NCBI GenBank assembly: GCA_019925095.2
Contig: CM034407.1
Location: 6,409,210-6,473,209, forward strand
Length of the DNA: 64,000 nt
Direction of reading: 5' to 3'
Origin: Dendrolimus kikuchii
Taxonomy: Eukaryota; Arthropoda; Insecta; Lepidoptera; Lasiocampidae
Below, piece by piece: positions 44,050 through 54,975 of this stretch. A program made the translations under genes and the position numbers. A model generated the notes under the pieces. That model was not told the DNA's origin, did not search any database, and saw only the letters and a list, made by a program, of their open reading frames with translations. The first letter of the stretch is position 1, and each line of letters begins with the position of its first letter.

Positions 44050-44290
44050 CTTTATCGCCATTTCATCACAAGCGAACACATAAGCGACATTTGGATCTAA
44101 GTAGGTATATTTTATGTTGTAAAAGGTCTTTTAAACTATTATTTTGTTTTAAGAATTTCAGTTTTTGTTTCAGTAGGGTCTAATCTAACTAAAACTGAAG
44201 ATCTTGAAACAAGATAATAGTTTAAAATGCCTTATACAACAAAAAATATACTTAGGTTCAAATGTCGCTTAGGTTAAAATGGCGGTAAAG
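44050..44290. mobile_element. 241-bp foldback MITE
   Basis: Long inverted arms: CCTTTATCGCCATTT…TAAGCGACATTTGGATCTAAG at the left and CTTAGGTTCAAATGTCGCTTA…AAATGGCGGTAAAG at the right. They continue through TATTTTATGTTGTAAAAGG and TTTAAACTATTAT. The left arm has about 10 extra bases. A repD fragment starts right after it. Confidence 0.75.
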
Positions 44291-44415
44291 CCTCGATGAG
44301 ATAACCGACGTGTCAAACCTGCCAAGCCGCCTCGGACAAGCGTGGCGGGTACTGTCCGTTCCCCTATAATGGGAGGCCTGAGCCCAGCAGTGGAACATTT
44401 ATGGGCTGCTATTAT
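44291..44415 (+). repeat. repD fragment (tail half)
   Basis: GAGATAACCGACGTGTCAAA…GGCGGGTACTGTCCGTTCC…GCCCAGCAGTGGAACATTTA is the tail half of repD on the plus strand. Confidence 0.75.
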
Positions 44416-44589
44416 AATAACATTATAATTCACTAATAAAAATAGATAATAATAAAATATTTTTAATGACAACAAAAATCTGTTCAATCATCTAATTTTA
44501 TTCATTCTATTCGTTGTTCACAATAACTTGACACGCAGGTCAGCATCAATCAAAAATAATAAAACCCAAAGCTAGAGTTAAAACACCTT

Positions 44590-44817
44590 TTTTATTGCAG
44601 GTGTTCAGCAGACAGGCAGACGGCCCACTTGATGGATAGCGGTTACCATCGCCTTACACATTTGCAACACCAAAAGGTGCTACAAATGCGCTGCTGCCTT
44701 CTTAAGGGAGACTGGAACCTGGTCACTAATGCCGGAACATAACACAAGGTTCTTATGGCGACATACTTTAGACCAGGGGTGGTAGCCATCCAGTCGGGCA
44801 AATGCCCTACCACCTGA
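44590..44817 (-). repeat. repA short form ending at the CCACCTG boundary
   Basis: Minus-strand copy that stops at CTACCACCTG, the same internal 5' boundary as the short copies elsewhere. Confidence 0.85.
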
Positions 44818-44862
44818 CAAAAGACCTAAAGTCACGATTATTAAATGTAAATTCCACCTTTT

Positions 44863-45172
44863 ATCTATGCAGGAACGGAAAAAGAATGTAATTTCCTACG
44901 GCCAGGCGGCCTGTCGTTAGAGGTGACAAAACAACCTACAGCCAGGTGGTAGGGTCTTACTGGTTGGGTAAGTGGTACCCCCTGTTCTAGAGTTTTCCAC
45001 CATAACAATTTAGAGTTGTTCGGGCATTAGTGACCAGGTTCCAAACTCCCATTAGAGAGCGGCAGCACATCGGTATCCCCTGTGGTGTTACAAATGTCCG
45101 TAAGCGATGATAACCGCTTTCCATCAGGTGGACCGTTTGCCTGTCTGCTGAATACATACAATAATAATAAAA
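44863..45172 (+). repeat. repA full-length copy, diverged
   Basis: ATCTATGCAGGAACGG to the ATAATAATAAAATTTT tail. Several stems are degraded (GGTCTTACTGGTTGGG). Confidence 0.8.
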
Positions 45173-45903
45173 TTTTAAAAAATTAAGAATAATTTACGTT
45201 TTGTGATAATCTCTATTTATAACTATTTTATAATGCCGTTAATTTTTTGAATTTGGTAATCCTAGTTGTAGCTACATTTTTTGATAACATTATTTTTTTT
45301 CGTTAAAATACTTACATATTACATGTATCTATATATCGCAATATTGACGTACAAAATAATGTGACTAAAAATCTAGTTACAAAGACCTGTACTGACACCG
45401 ACGATGTACGTGTAGTAACTTGACTATGTACCTACGTACATATATAATTTAAATACATCTTGTCCCATATCGCTCGACTACAGGTGTGTAATTAGAGTAG
45501 GTAACACAATCGCCTACCTGTACCCTGATACTCGTGCCCTCAGTTCCACTCTGGTGCCCTCAACGGCTGCCAAACAACGCAACCTTAGATTAACAATGTA
45601 TTAATAAATACTAAACTGTATCTACATACATATATTCTTATGTGCATATCAAGAAGACTAGTAATAAAAAAATGTAGCAATTTTTTTTAACAAAAACAAA
45701 ACCGCCTTCACTCTAAAACCAAATAATAAATCTTTAACCGACTTCTTTCTACAACATCTTGAAGTCGGTGTCAAGCAAAACATAAAAATTATTATATTTT
45801 ATAAATTTATTGTTGTTCTATTATGTTTTACTTGGCAGTTGCAGTTGCCAGTTGTAGAAAGACGTCGGTTAAATATTTATTTTTTTATTTTTTGTGTAGT
45901 TTT
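45173..45903. other. AT-rich stretch
   Basis: No gene. 45735-45880 contains GACTTCTTTCTACAACATCTT and its inverse TTGTAGAAAGACGTCGG, an imperfect inverted pair. Confidence 0.35.
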
Positions 45904-46136
45904 AGCCAGGTGGTAGGGCATTTGCCCGACTAGATGGCTACCAACCCTGGTCTAGAGTATGTCGCCATAACAACCTTAAGTTGTGTTTCGGCATTAGTGA
46001 CCAGGTTCCAATCTCCCTTAAGAGAGCAGCAGCGCATTTGTAGCACCTTTGGTGTTGCAAATGTTAATAGGCGATGGTAACCGCTTTCCATCAAGTGGGC
46101 CGTCTGTCTGTCTGCTGAACTCCTGCAATAAAAAAT
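45904..46136 (+). repeat. repA short form starting at AGCCAGGTGGTAG
   Basis: Complete from the internal boundary to the AATAAAAAAT tail. Confidence 0.88.
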
Positions 46137-46204
46137 GATATTAGTTTTTGTTAAAAAAAATATTGTTTACTTTTTTTTAGTTGCGCAAATATTTCAATAG
46201 CTTT

Positions 46205-46680
46205 ACAAATAATAAATTAAGCACCTGTAGAAATTGTACAACTGGCACGCCTATACAAATTTGCCATCTCACACTTCGGTGTATATGCTTTTCAACAAGG
46301 GTTGCTCTCGATTTCCTTGCGATCCACAAATCAGATCCTGACTTGGTGACCATAGAACCACCTCGGAACTATACATACTTACGAAGAAAGAAAAAAAAAT
46401 CAAAATCTATCCCCTATTGACAAAGAAATCGCGTAACAAGTATATAAAAAAGCGCCTGTAGAAAATGTAATAGCTATACGCGTATACAAGTTGTTTTCCA
46501 CGACTTTAGGCGCACGGCGTTCTTCAATAGGGGTTATGTGCGGTAGCTTTGGGATCAGATCTTGACATGGTGATAATGGAGCCAATTGGTCCCAGGGAAG
46601 GTAAACCCTTTAATTGAAAAAAATATTTTTAAAATCGGTCCACATTTTACGTAGAAATCGAGTAACGAACATATAAACCT
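46205..46680. repeat. Diverged tandem duplication, ~240-bp unit
   Basis: AGCACCTGTAGAAATTGTA…CAGATCCTGACTTGGTGACC…AGAAATCGCGTAACAAGTAT at 46220-46445 corresponds to AGCGCCTGTAGAAAATGTAA…CAGATCTTGACATGGTGATA…AGAAATCGAGTAACGAACAT at 46452-46675. Confidence 0.65.
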
Positions 46681-46986
46681 ACTTCAAAAGTAACTAAAAG
46701 CATATTATATTATTATATATTTTGTACAACATCTTAAGTCGATGCACATCTTAAGTTGATGCAAAGTAAAACATAAAATGACTATATTTTCAATTAGGCC
46801 TGGTTCCTATATCTTACCGACTGTTCATTAGCCTTACTATCAGTTGTATAAGTATGTCAAAGTACAACCGATGGTAAGATAAGCGGATGGAATAATATTT
46901 GTAGTAAGATGTAGAAACCAGCCGTTAAACCATTAAAGGCACATTTTACAATCATCAGATAAAAGTTATCAATGGAATAAATTATA

Positions 46987-47557
46987 CATACATACATACA
47001 TAACTTCACGCCAGTTCCCTTGCGGGGTAGGCACGTACAACAGAGCGCCATTTAGGCTTATTCTTACACACCTCACTTGCTTCTTTGACATTCATAACTC
47101 TTGTCATGCACGGTCGTCTGTTCTTAAGGCTCCTGACATCACCTTCTGCTAGTACACGATCAATTTGATCATGAAAGGTGGGTCGTGGCCTTCCACGACT
47201 TCTGCATCCATCTACTTTTGCATTGTATATCTGTTTAGTCATTCTTTCCACATGCCCGAACTACCGGAGCATTCCTTTCCTTACCTTCACCCCGACACTC
47301 TCTTTCAGACCAACTCTCTTTCTTACTTCGGTATTACGAACGCGCTCCGCGAGCGTCACTCCGCAGATTTTGCGCAGTGCTCGCATCTCGACCGCGTTTA
47401 TTCTACTTTCATGCTCTCTCTTCCATACCCAACTCTCTCTTCCATACGTGAGCGTAGGTACCAGCACCACGTAGTGTACGGCGAACTGGGCCTTCTGGCT
47501 GAGGTTCTTAGCGCCTAGAAGTTTACCGCGCTCCATTCAAAGTAATGGAGCGGACTA
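46987..47557 (-). mobile_element. repC RTE-like LINE 3' end, longest copy (571 bp)
   Basis: The minus strand encodes LGAKNLSQKAQFAVHYVVLV, PTLTYGRESWVWKREHESRI, NAVEMRALRKICGVTLAERV, RNTEVRKRVGLKESVGVKVR and KGMLR, then TAG (TGG in the 40.5-kb copy), FGHVER, a 12-bp deletion of the HDER segment, and on to RSVVRAYPARELA and the GTAT tail. A perfect 13-bp target duplication GGAATAAATTATA lies at 46974-46986 and 47558-47570. A Tyr-Gly-x-ESW/WxxKxxxxxRI…A-EMR-LR-I pattern just before the tail is standard for insect LINE reverse transcriptases. Confidence 0.88.
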
Positions 47558-47771
47558 GGAATAAATTATAACCTGACTAAAGTCGAAAGTGAAACAATTC
47601 AATTATTTTATTTATGTTACTGTCATTTTTAATTTTCCCATCTTATATTTTATTCTATAAATAACTTTTATCCGGTGATTAAAGAATTGGACCTTTATTT
47701 AAGATTTATCAGTATTTTGTTATTGTACAATGTCTATAAGAGATATTTAGATGGTTAATTTAGATAATAGG

Positions 47772-47978
47772 TATGGGCATATAATGAGGAGGGATGAAAG
47801 TCACGTAACATAAAGAATGTTAAACTACAAGATGGATGGGTACAAATGTAAAGCTAGACCAAAAAAGAGATGGATGGATTATGTGAAGGATGATATGATG
47901 ATTTGTGGTGTGGAAGAAGATGTATGTCAGAATACAGGAGTGAGGAAGGAAAAGACATATTGTGCCGACCCCAAATAA
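47772..47978 (+). pseudogene. repJ LINE reverse-transcriptase C-terminus, one stop
   Basis: YGHIMRRDESHVT, an in-frame TAA, RMLNYKMDGYKCKARPKKRW, MDYVKDDMMICGVEEDVCQN, TGVRKEKTYCADPK and stop. The RGRPKKRWMDxVKDDM…ADPK signature is widespread in insect endonuclease-reverse transcriptases. A second, worse copy is at 5455-5706 (-). Confidence 0.75.
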
Positions 47979-48433
47979 TTGGGATGTGGTGAAAGAAAAA
48001 AGAGAGTTATTGTAGATTGTCTACAAGTTTTTACTGTTTTACTTGGCACCAACTTCAAGATGATGTAATAATTTTTTATATTAACTTAAAACTTGAAGTT
48101 TTTGTCTATTACTTTCACACCAGCACTTTAATTAATATGTGAACTTATGACGCAAAAAAATAGTGAAAGTAAAGATAAATTACTATGATATGAGTGTTTA
48201 TACAGGTGTTTTTAATTCATATAGGTCATGGCTTCCTACGAATTAATTAAATTTCGCAGCTGAATAAATAACAAATCTTTCTTAAGTATTATACCAAAAC
48301 ATGCCGTCATACAGCCGTGGTAGTTACTACGAAGATTTGATTTTTTTTTATCATTTATATTAACATAATACATGGGGGAGCGCTTACTGAAATTGGCATG
48401 TGTCTAGAGACGCTGGCATGTTATAATACCTGT
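47979..48433. other. AT-rich stretch
   Basis: Nothing recognised. Confidence 0.35.
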
Positions 48434-48443
48434 TATGTTCATA

Positions 48444-48799
48444 CCGAAGTAAGAAAGAGAGTTGGTCTGAAAGAGAGTGTCGGGGTGAAGGTAAGGAAAG
48501 GAATGCTCCGGTAGTTCGGGCATGTGGAAAGAATGCATGATGAAAGAATGACTAAACAGATATACAATGCAAAAGTGGATGGATGCAGAAGTCGTGGAAG
48601 GCCACGACACACCTTCCATGATCAAATTGATCGTGTACTAGCGGAGGGTGATGTCAGGAGCCTTAAGAACAGACGAGTGTGCATGACAAGAGTTATGAAT
48701 GTCAAAGAAGCAAGTGAGGTGTGTAAGAATGGACCTAAATGGCGCTCTGTTGTTCGTGCCTACCCCGCAAGGGAACTGGCGTGAAGTTATGTATGTATG
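48444..48799 (+). mobile_element. repC RTE-like LINE 3' end, 356 bp
   Basis: Same coding region as 40482-40870 (EVRKRVGLKESVGVKVRKGM), with the TGG-to-TAG stop before FGHVERMHDERMTK, then open to RAYPARELA and the GTAT tail. A 10-bp duplication TATGTTCATA at 48434-48443 and 48800-48809 flanks it. Confidence 0.88.
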
Positions 48800-48809
48800 T
48801 ATGTTCATA

Positions 48810-49239
48810 ATAGAAAACCGGAAATGCGGACGCTTTAGCCCCCTGGCTTTCACAGACTGTAGTACTTAGTACTCAATGTGTATTGTATTGTACACATCTC
48901 CGCGTATCTATTTCCACATGACCATTATTTAAATATTAAAAAAAAAACAGAAATACATACAAATTACTTTATTTTCAAGAAAACTTCGATCCAAATATAA
49001 TACAATAATTTAAATTAAATAAGGTACAATTACAAATAAATAATACTAAAATTAATGGCATCGAAAATATACAAATTTTATTGTTTGATTTTCACTTATT
49101 CCGCTTCGGAATGAGTAGATATCTACGTTAAAAACGGTTTTAATTTCTGAAAAGCATCATTTCCAAATCGGAAATATTCCGAGTGAAATAAATCTTTAGG
49201 GGCAAGCCACACAGAAAAGACGTAAGTTAATCGGCGAGG
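48810..49239. other. AT-rich stretch
   Basis: Nothing recognised. Confidence 0.35.
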
Positions 49240-49340
49240 CAAAGATATTTCTCAGTTATCGTAAATTCATTTTATAAATAATATAAATGTAATTGTATAT
49301 TTTGGTGTGCAATAGAGTGTTATCTGTCTCTTTCTCTCAT
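49240..49340 (+). repeat. repH CR1-like LINE 3' tip
   Basis: GTAATTGTATATTTTGGTGTGC followed by AATAGAGTGTTATCTGTCTC; the tail has drifted to CTCTTTCTCTC. Confidence 0.55.
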
Positions 49341-49550
49341 ATTTGAATGAAGCATAAAATACATGAAGGTACTATATGTTGCATTCGGATGTTTGCATTT
49401 TAGGCGAACAGAGATGTATCCGCCAAGAGATTGTCCAAAGAAATTGGTGGATCCAATTGGTAATCTCGATATGCAAGTTTTCTCATGATGTTCTTTGCCT
49501 TTTTTATGACATGAGGCATTTAAGAAGGGCGTTCTAAAATATTTTGGAGG

Positions 49551-49638
49551 TCGGCAATGCGTTGGCAACGTCCCTGATGTTGTAAACGTCCATACGCGGT
49601 GATCCGTGACCACTTTCCATTAAGTGGGCACTAAAAAA
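49551..49638 (+). repeat. repA-related fragment
   Basis: GTTGTAAACGTCCATACGCG, GTGACCACTTTCCATTAAGT and GGGCACTAAAAAAAG follow the repA 3' order; diverged. Confidence 0.5.
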
Positions 49639-50489
49639 AGATCAACTACACACATCAATTATTATATTGAGATATTGGATTAAGTATGAAATTACACAGA
49701 GCAAAATACCTTACGTTTCTTCCGTTTGGCTTACGCTTAAAAGGACTAAAAATATATACTTTTTTTCCTAGAACATATTTTTTTTGATAATTTTAGTTAA
49801 ATTGTATCTTTAGATCATTTATATAAAACATTTTCTACTGTAATATATAACTTTAGATATTGCTTAAGTTGTCTAAGACATTTAATCATCATTAAATAGT
49901 CTCATTCATTGCAAAAATTGTTTGTAATTTACGAAAACGATCTACTTACGAAAAACAGTGTATAAAAATTTATGTCAAAATCTTTGACACGTAACTATCA
50001 AAATATTGTTAAAAATTCAAACCGCATGACATTACACTAATAAATAAATAAGTATAATAATTACTATTCTATACCATTATGTATATAAGTATAACTAAAA
50101 TTCATGCTAAAACGTTATGGGGCTTTGGAATATAGCTGTTTTATTGGCTTAGTATATTAAAAAAGATGGACATATTGCAATAGATTCGAATTTTAAAAAT
50201 TCACAATTATATTCACAAATACAAGTTTTTTTAATGGCAGAGGCCAATGCTATCAAGTATACCGCTTTACTACTGATTAAGAAGAAAAAGCACTATTATT
50301 ATGTCATCTTTACTACAGTCTATGTCAAATACGATGGTATGATTGACACCTCCTATAGAACGTAACTTGTAACTATATCTTATACTTGATCTATGAATTA
50401 GATACAAACTTTAATGAACGGGCATTGAGAATGTACTAATAAATAAAATAAAAATAATAAAAGCATTAGTACACAAATTTAAAAGGTTT
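49639..50489. other. AT-rich stretch
   Basis: Nothing recognised. Confidence 0.35.
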
Positions 50490-50790
50490 CTTTATTGCTG
50501 AAGTACAGCAGACAGGCTGATAGTCCAACTGTGATGGAAAGTGGTTACCGTCGCCTATGGTCATCAGCAACAACAGAGCTGTTGCCAATGTGCTGCCAAC
50601 CTTGAAGGAGATGGAACCTGTCCACATGCCGGAACACTACTCCAAAGTTATGGCGGCATACTCTAGACTAGGGGTAGTAAGCAAACTGATGGCTAAATGC
50701 CCTACCACCTGGCTGTGGGTTATTCTGTCGCCTCTTACGACAGGCCGCCCGGCCGCAGGAATTAGAATTCTTTTTCCGTTCCTACACAGA
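50490..50790 (-). repeat. repA full-length copy, CAGCAACAACAGAGC subfamily
   Basis: Minus strand from the TTATTGCTGAAGTACAGC end to CGTTCCTACACAGA. The 3' half differs from the main family, but the 5' half (GGCCGCCCGGCCGCAGGA) is the same. Confidence 0.8.
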
Positions 50791-51970
50791 GAAAAAGGGG
50801 CAAGTAAACAATAAAATGTTACATGAAAATTACTTAAATAAGAAAAAAAAAAACACCTTGAATTTAATTATAATGTCATTTTTAAACAGTAAAAAGTATT
50901 AATTTATTACTATATAATTGAAATTTGTACTTAATTCATAGGTCTTAGTTTAAGGTATCGCTACAAGTTACGTTCTATGGGATATGTCAGCCATACCGTC
51001 GAAATTTGACTGTTATAAATCCAAAAATGCTATTTGAAATATTGTATAATATATTCTCAAAAATCATCTGTGTCAATGCTAATGTTTTTTTTTTTCTAAA
51101 ATGAGTAATTGTATCACATAATAAAATTAAAATTATAATAACATAAGAAAGTGTCAATTGTAACCGTGATTTGTTATCTTTCTAATGTAAACCGCAGTCA
51201 TGTGGTTAAGTTAAAAATAAAAGTGGTATTTATTTAATATAATGTATCGAAAATATTTTTTAAACTTTGAGTTATATTTTTTTTTATTCGTCTGAGCTGC
51301 TACAATATTATTTTTTACTAAAATTATTGTAAAACTATTGTTATACTTTAGTAGTTGTATAACTAATATAATAAATAAATCGGTGATCACATTCGTCCTT
51401 CAAAAATACGAGAAACTAATTCATAATTAGATCAAAAATATTATTTTCTAACAGGGATTAAAACTACATTTTTCAAATTATTTTAGAAGAAAGTCATTTT
51501 TCGAAAATTTCTTTTACATTTTAAACACGACTGTAATAATTTCTCATATATAGTGGAATGACGATGAATATTAAACCAATATTTACATACAAAATTAGAT
51601 TAATATTTCATTACAACTATGAAATTATAATAATAACATTGTCATTAAATGGAATACTATAACTAAAATGGCGGTTTATAATTTAAAAAAATCTTTTAAA
51701 GGTACCTTTATTTGATGCCAGCGTTGATAAACAAAAAAAGTATTAATTTGGCCAGCAAGTCGTGTGACGGACTATTTATTTTGATTTTTCCTATGGCAAC
51801 ACTCATATCTGTCAGACGAATAGTCGTAAACATCTCTTCGCATATATTTTTAAGTAAAAAATATTATATTATAATTAATTTATATAGAAACACGAAAGTG
51901 TCAAATCAAGATTTTCATGTTATATTGAATGTTGCCAGTTGAATTTGCCGCCATTTAGTTGCGCCACGAT
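50791..51970. other. AT-rich stretch
   Basis: No gene or repeat recognised. A 76-codon frame at 51712-51942 has no family resemblance. Confidence 0.35.
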
Positions 51971-51974
51971 TCGC

Positions 51975-52285
51975 TGGCCAGACTCTAGTAGTTAATATTC
52001 GCCATAATGGCAGACAAAAAAACTTATACATACAGCCTCGTATGGTATATTAGTTCTTCAGTATAGTTCAGCCAAATTGCAGATCGACTGATGACAATCA
52101 ACAAAGTTCTTGTGACAACTTGATAGGCCACATTTGACTACACAGTTCACATTGCTTACAAAAATACGTAATTATGACTCAAAAACGACCAATATCCTAC
52201 AACTATAGTGTATGATATTGGTACATTATGTAACATTTTAAAGTAATATTACACATATTTAGAAAATAAAACTGCAGAGCAATTT
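51975..52285 (-). repeat. repB, diverged
   Basis: ACAAAGTTCTTGTGACAACT, GGCCACATTTGACTACACAG, TCCTACAACTATAG and AGAAAATAAAACTGCAGAGC follow repB on the minus strand. The 3' module resembles the 19.95-kb type. The 5' end is lost. Confidence 0.65.
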
Positions 52286-53403
52286 AAAAAAAGTAGAAGT
52301 AACACAACTGGCCGTGTTAATTATCGTAAAAAATAATGTAATAATAGCCGACGTTGGCGGAGGTACTTCTTTAAATTAAAAAAGATGGCAACATTATCTT
52401 AATTATATCAAGTATACAATTTAACGAGACATGTTTTTTGTTTTATAAATGAAAGGTAACATTTGTATATTTATGGTTTGAAAGACAATATTACTTAATG
52501 TAAAATTTTTGAGTAAAATGATAATAATAATCTAAAATTTAAAAATATCATTCATCAGTACATTTTGCTCTTTTCCTTTTATCTTTTTCGATTTAAATAA
52601 TTAAAAAACAAACAAAGCCTTAAGCTTGCCGAGGTAATTTGTCAAAAAAGGCATAATTGACATTCCATTGATTGTATTACAATTTTAGTCAATTATTAAA
52701 AACCATATAATAAATATTATTGAATAAATATCACTTTAAATCAAAAAAGATAAACAAAAAGACCACTTAAATACAAAAACTTATATAAACTTAAATTTGG
52801 AATAAATCATAGCCTAATTTTAAATATTGGCACATTTAAATAATTTTAAGCGTTTTCTAAATATTCGCTACCCATAAAATTAAATATAATTTGTGATTAG
52901 TATTTCAAAGATTTTGGCCACACACGATAAACATAAATAGAAAAGGTTCAAATCAAAAACCGTTGTTGTTTTACATTTTAAGATAGATCAATGAAGTGTT
53001 GAAGATAAAATATGATAAATAGATCAATAAATATAAGTCAATGACTAAAAAAGACAGTGTTATTGCACATAACCCAACACAATTGGGACAAAAGAATATG
53101 GAATGGAGGTAGGAGGATAAAGGGAAAGCGGGATAGTGGTAGAAGGAATAAGGTGTTATTAGATAGACGAATGCTCGGATATTCTCATATTACAAGTGAC
53201 GAAGAAGCATTTGAAACGCATGTAACTGCAACTGATCATAAAGTATGAATTATTAGCTTTTAAATTTGTTTAAATTTTGCTGAGATCTTTTTAGAATACA
53301 TTATCTTCTAATTTCAAATTATCACTAGATGCCCACTCGTTCGATGCCTAAATGTTTTATCGTTAAGATGGAAAACCTCAGCTACATGCGTTCTCAAACG
53401 ATA
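52286..53403. other. AT-rich stretch next to the dacapo-like gene
   Basis: It holds the 3' flank of the minus-strand gene. No AATAAA is obvious close to the stop. A 63-codon plus-strand frame at 53057-53248 is unassigned. Confidence 0.35.
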
Positions 53404-53817
53404 TTAATCAAAATTAACTTTACGCCTCGCCTTATCACTTACAATACCATAATCTTTCCTTCTCTTCCTAACTAGAAGCACAGAATCTTCTTTAACACTC
53501 TTCGGCGTAGATTCATTCAAATTCTGTGCTATCAGTTCTTCATCGTCAAGAAGTTTAGTTTCTGCTTTGATACCGATCCAATCATGTTCACCGTCACTTC
53601 TAAACCATTCAATATTACCTTCCAAAGGTACTTCATTTTCAAAATCAAAATTCCATTTCTCCATACTCCGTTTTCTATCATTTGCTATAGTTTCTTTGAG
53701 TATATTAGCAAAGTTATCTATGCTTGCCTGTTCAGTCAGGTCTGCTTCAGGAAAAAGTCGTCTTCTAACAGGATTATTATGGGATATCCTTCGCATCTTT
53801 GGTTTTGTTGAGGTAGT
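53404..53817 (-). CDS. dap: Cip/Kip cyclin-dependent kinase inhibitor (dacapo-like), last exon
   Basis: p21/p27/p57-type inhibitor that binds cyclin-CDK2 complexes and stops the G1/S transition, mainly in the nucleus. A splice acceptor TTTCTTTGTTGCAG|ACT puts the exon start at 53817. The first ATG is at 53796 with A at -3, giving 130 residues to the TAA at 53404-53406. An upstream coding exon joined in phase 0 (…TTSTKPK-M) cannot be excluded. RRRLF at residues 11-15 is the cyclin-docking RxLF motif. A helical linker follows (about 16-46), then KWNFDFENEVPLEGNIEWF (47-65), the CDK-binding block; human p27 has a very similar KWNFDFQN-type block. A TP site (NESTPKS, 94-100) could be a CDK target. 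A basic cluster RKRR…KARRK (110-126) resembles a bipartite nuclear signal. The protein is shorter than fly dacapo. No frame lesions. Flanks are SINEs and LINE tails. Confidence 0.9.
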   Translation of the reverse strand, partial: TTSTKPKMRRISHNNPVRRRLFPEADLTEQASIDNFANILKETIANDRKRSMEKWNFDFENEVPLEGNIEWFRSDGEHDWIGIKAETKLLDDEELIAQNLNESTPKSVKEDSVLLVRKRRKDYGIVSDKARRKVNFD

Positions 53818-54144
53818 CTGCAACAAAGAAAATTTGATATTAGTTACAATCAACATATTCACATCAACAACACAACAAAGACCTCTTAGTGTAAGAACCA
53901 GAAACCCTTCTTCGATTAGCACAGAAGAATTTACGATATATATAGCTAGCAGATAAATTTAAGAATTCTCCCCAACAATTTTAACTATGTTATTAAGTTA
54001 GCATCTTCTGTCAATCTTATAAGTTGTGACTAAAAATTAAACGTAAATTTTAATATCTCAGTTACAGCAATAATTCAATAAACACAAAAGACACCTCTAC
54101 TATGAAAATAAATAGTATGATATAGACATTGACATAGACAACAC
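53818..54144. other. Probable intron 5' of the dacapo-like exon
   Basis: Sequence upstream of the acceptor on the minus strand. No preceding exon could be identified with confidence within the next few kilobases. Confidence 0.4.
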
Positions 54145-54275
54145 TTTATTGTTCACCAAAACAAAAATTACAAAAATGCACAACAAGACAATAGTTACTT
54201 GGTAAAACAAAAGGCGGTATTATCACTAAAAGCGATCTCTTCCAGGCAACCTGACTCAAAGGAAATTCTTAAATT
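54145..54275 (-). repeat. repH CR1-like LINE 3' end
   Basis: CAACACTTTATTGTTCACC, CACAACAAGACAATAGTTAC, AAGGCGGTATTATC and CTAAAAGCGATCTCTTCCAG are the reverse complement of the repH 3' end. The tail has degenerated to GTCAATGTC. Confidence 0.75.
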
Positions 54276-54975
54276 ATCTGTAATTATTATGCAACAAAGA
54301 AAAAGGAAAAAATAAAAAAATAAAAATGACATACTTGGACCGCAGATTACAGTCTAAAGTGTAGTTAACTAGCACATACATTATTGCCTAAGACTAACAA
54401 TATTTCCTGAGTGAATTTTATGAATATTTTTTGACGTCAGCTGTCAATATTTGGATCGACCGAAAATGTATTTACTGAACTAAATAACTATAGGTACATA
54501 CAAGGAGCCAGCACAAATTCTTAGTTTCGATTCTTTACGTAAGGGCTAACGTAATTTAACCTCAAATCCACATTGAACCGTTGTTTAATGTGTCGACGTC
54601 TTGAGAGCAGATACCTTAACTGTTGAAATCAGAAATTACATCCCGAGGTATACCAAGTCTATAGGATGTTATTATTAACCGATAAATGTAAACAAAAGGG
54701 AACTGTTGGCTGGACTGTTTACATAACCTAAGTGTATCGTAGTTCGTAGAAGTGTGAACTAAATAACTACAATCCTTTCATATCTGTCATCAGAAGAAGT
54801 GCTTATTTTTTTGTAATGATTGATATCTGATTGTTAGCATACTAACGCACAGTGATCCAAGCCGGCCCAACTTGAGAACAGAACCACGTTCGCGCCAGTG
54901 TGTACGCACAAGATTTATTGTCTATGAGAAACGGTCTTACTCTATGGTCAGATTTTTAAAACTATAAGAAATAAG
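54276..54975. other. Unassigned stretch upstream of the dacapo-like exon
   Basis: 54850-54960 is less A/T-rich (AAGCCGGCCCAACTTGAG, CCACGTTCGCGCCAGTG) and could include a promoter or first exon of the minus-strand gene, but nothing proves it. Confidence 0.25.

Noticed and set aside
47165..47518. Plus-strand frames of 98-117 codons
   Set aside because: They are antisense to the long repC copy at 46987-47557.
53567..53956. A 129-codon plus-strand frame
   Set aside because: It is the antisense shadow of the dacapo-like exon.
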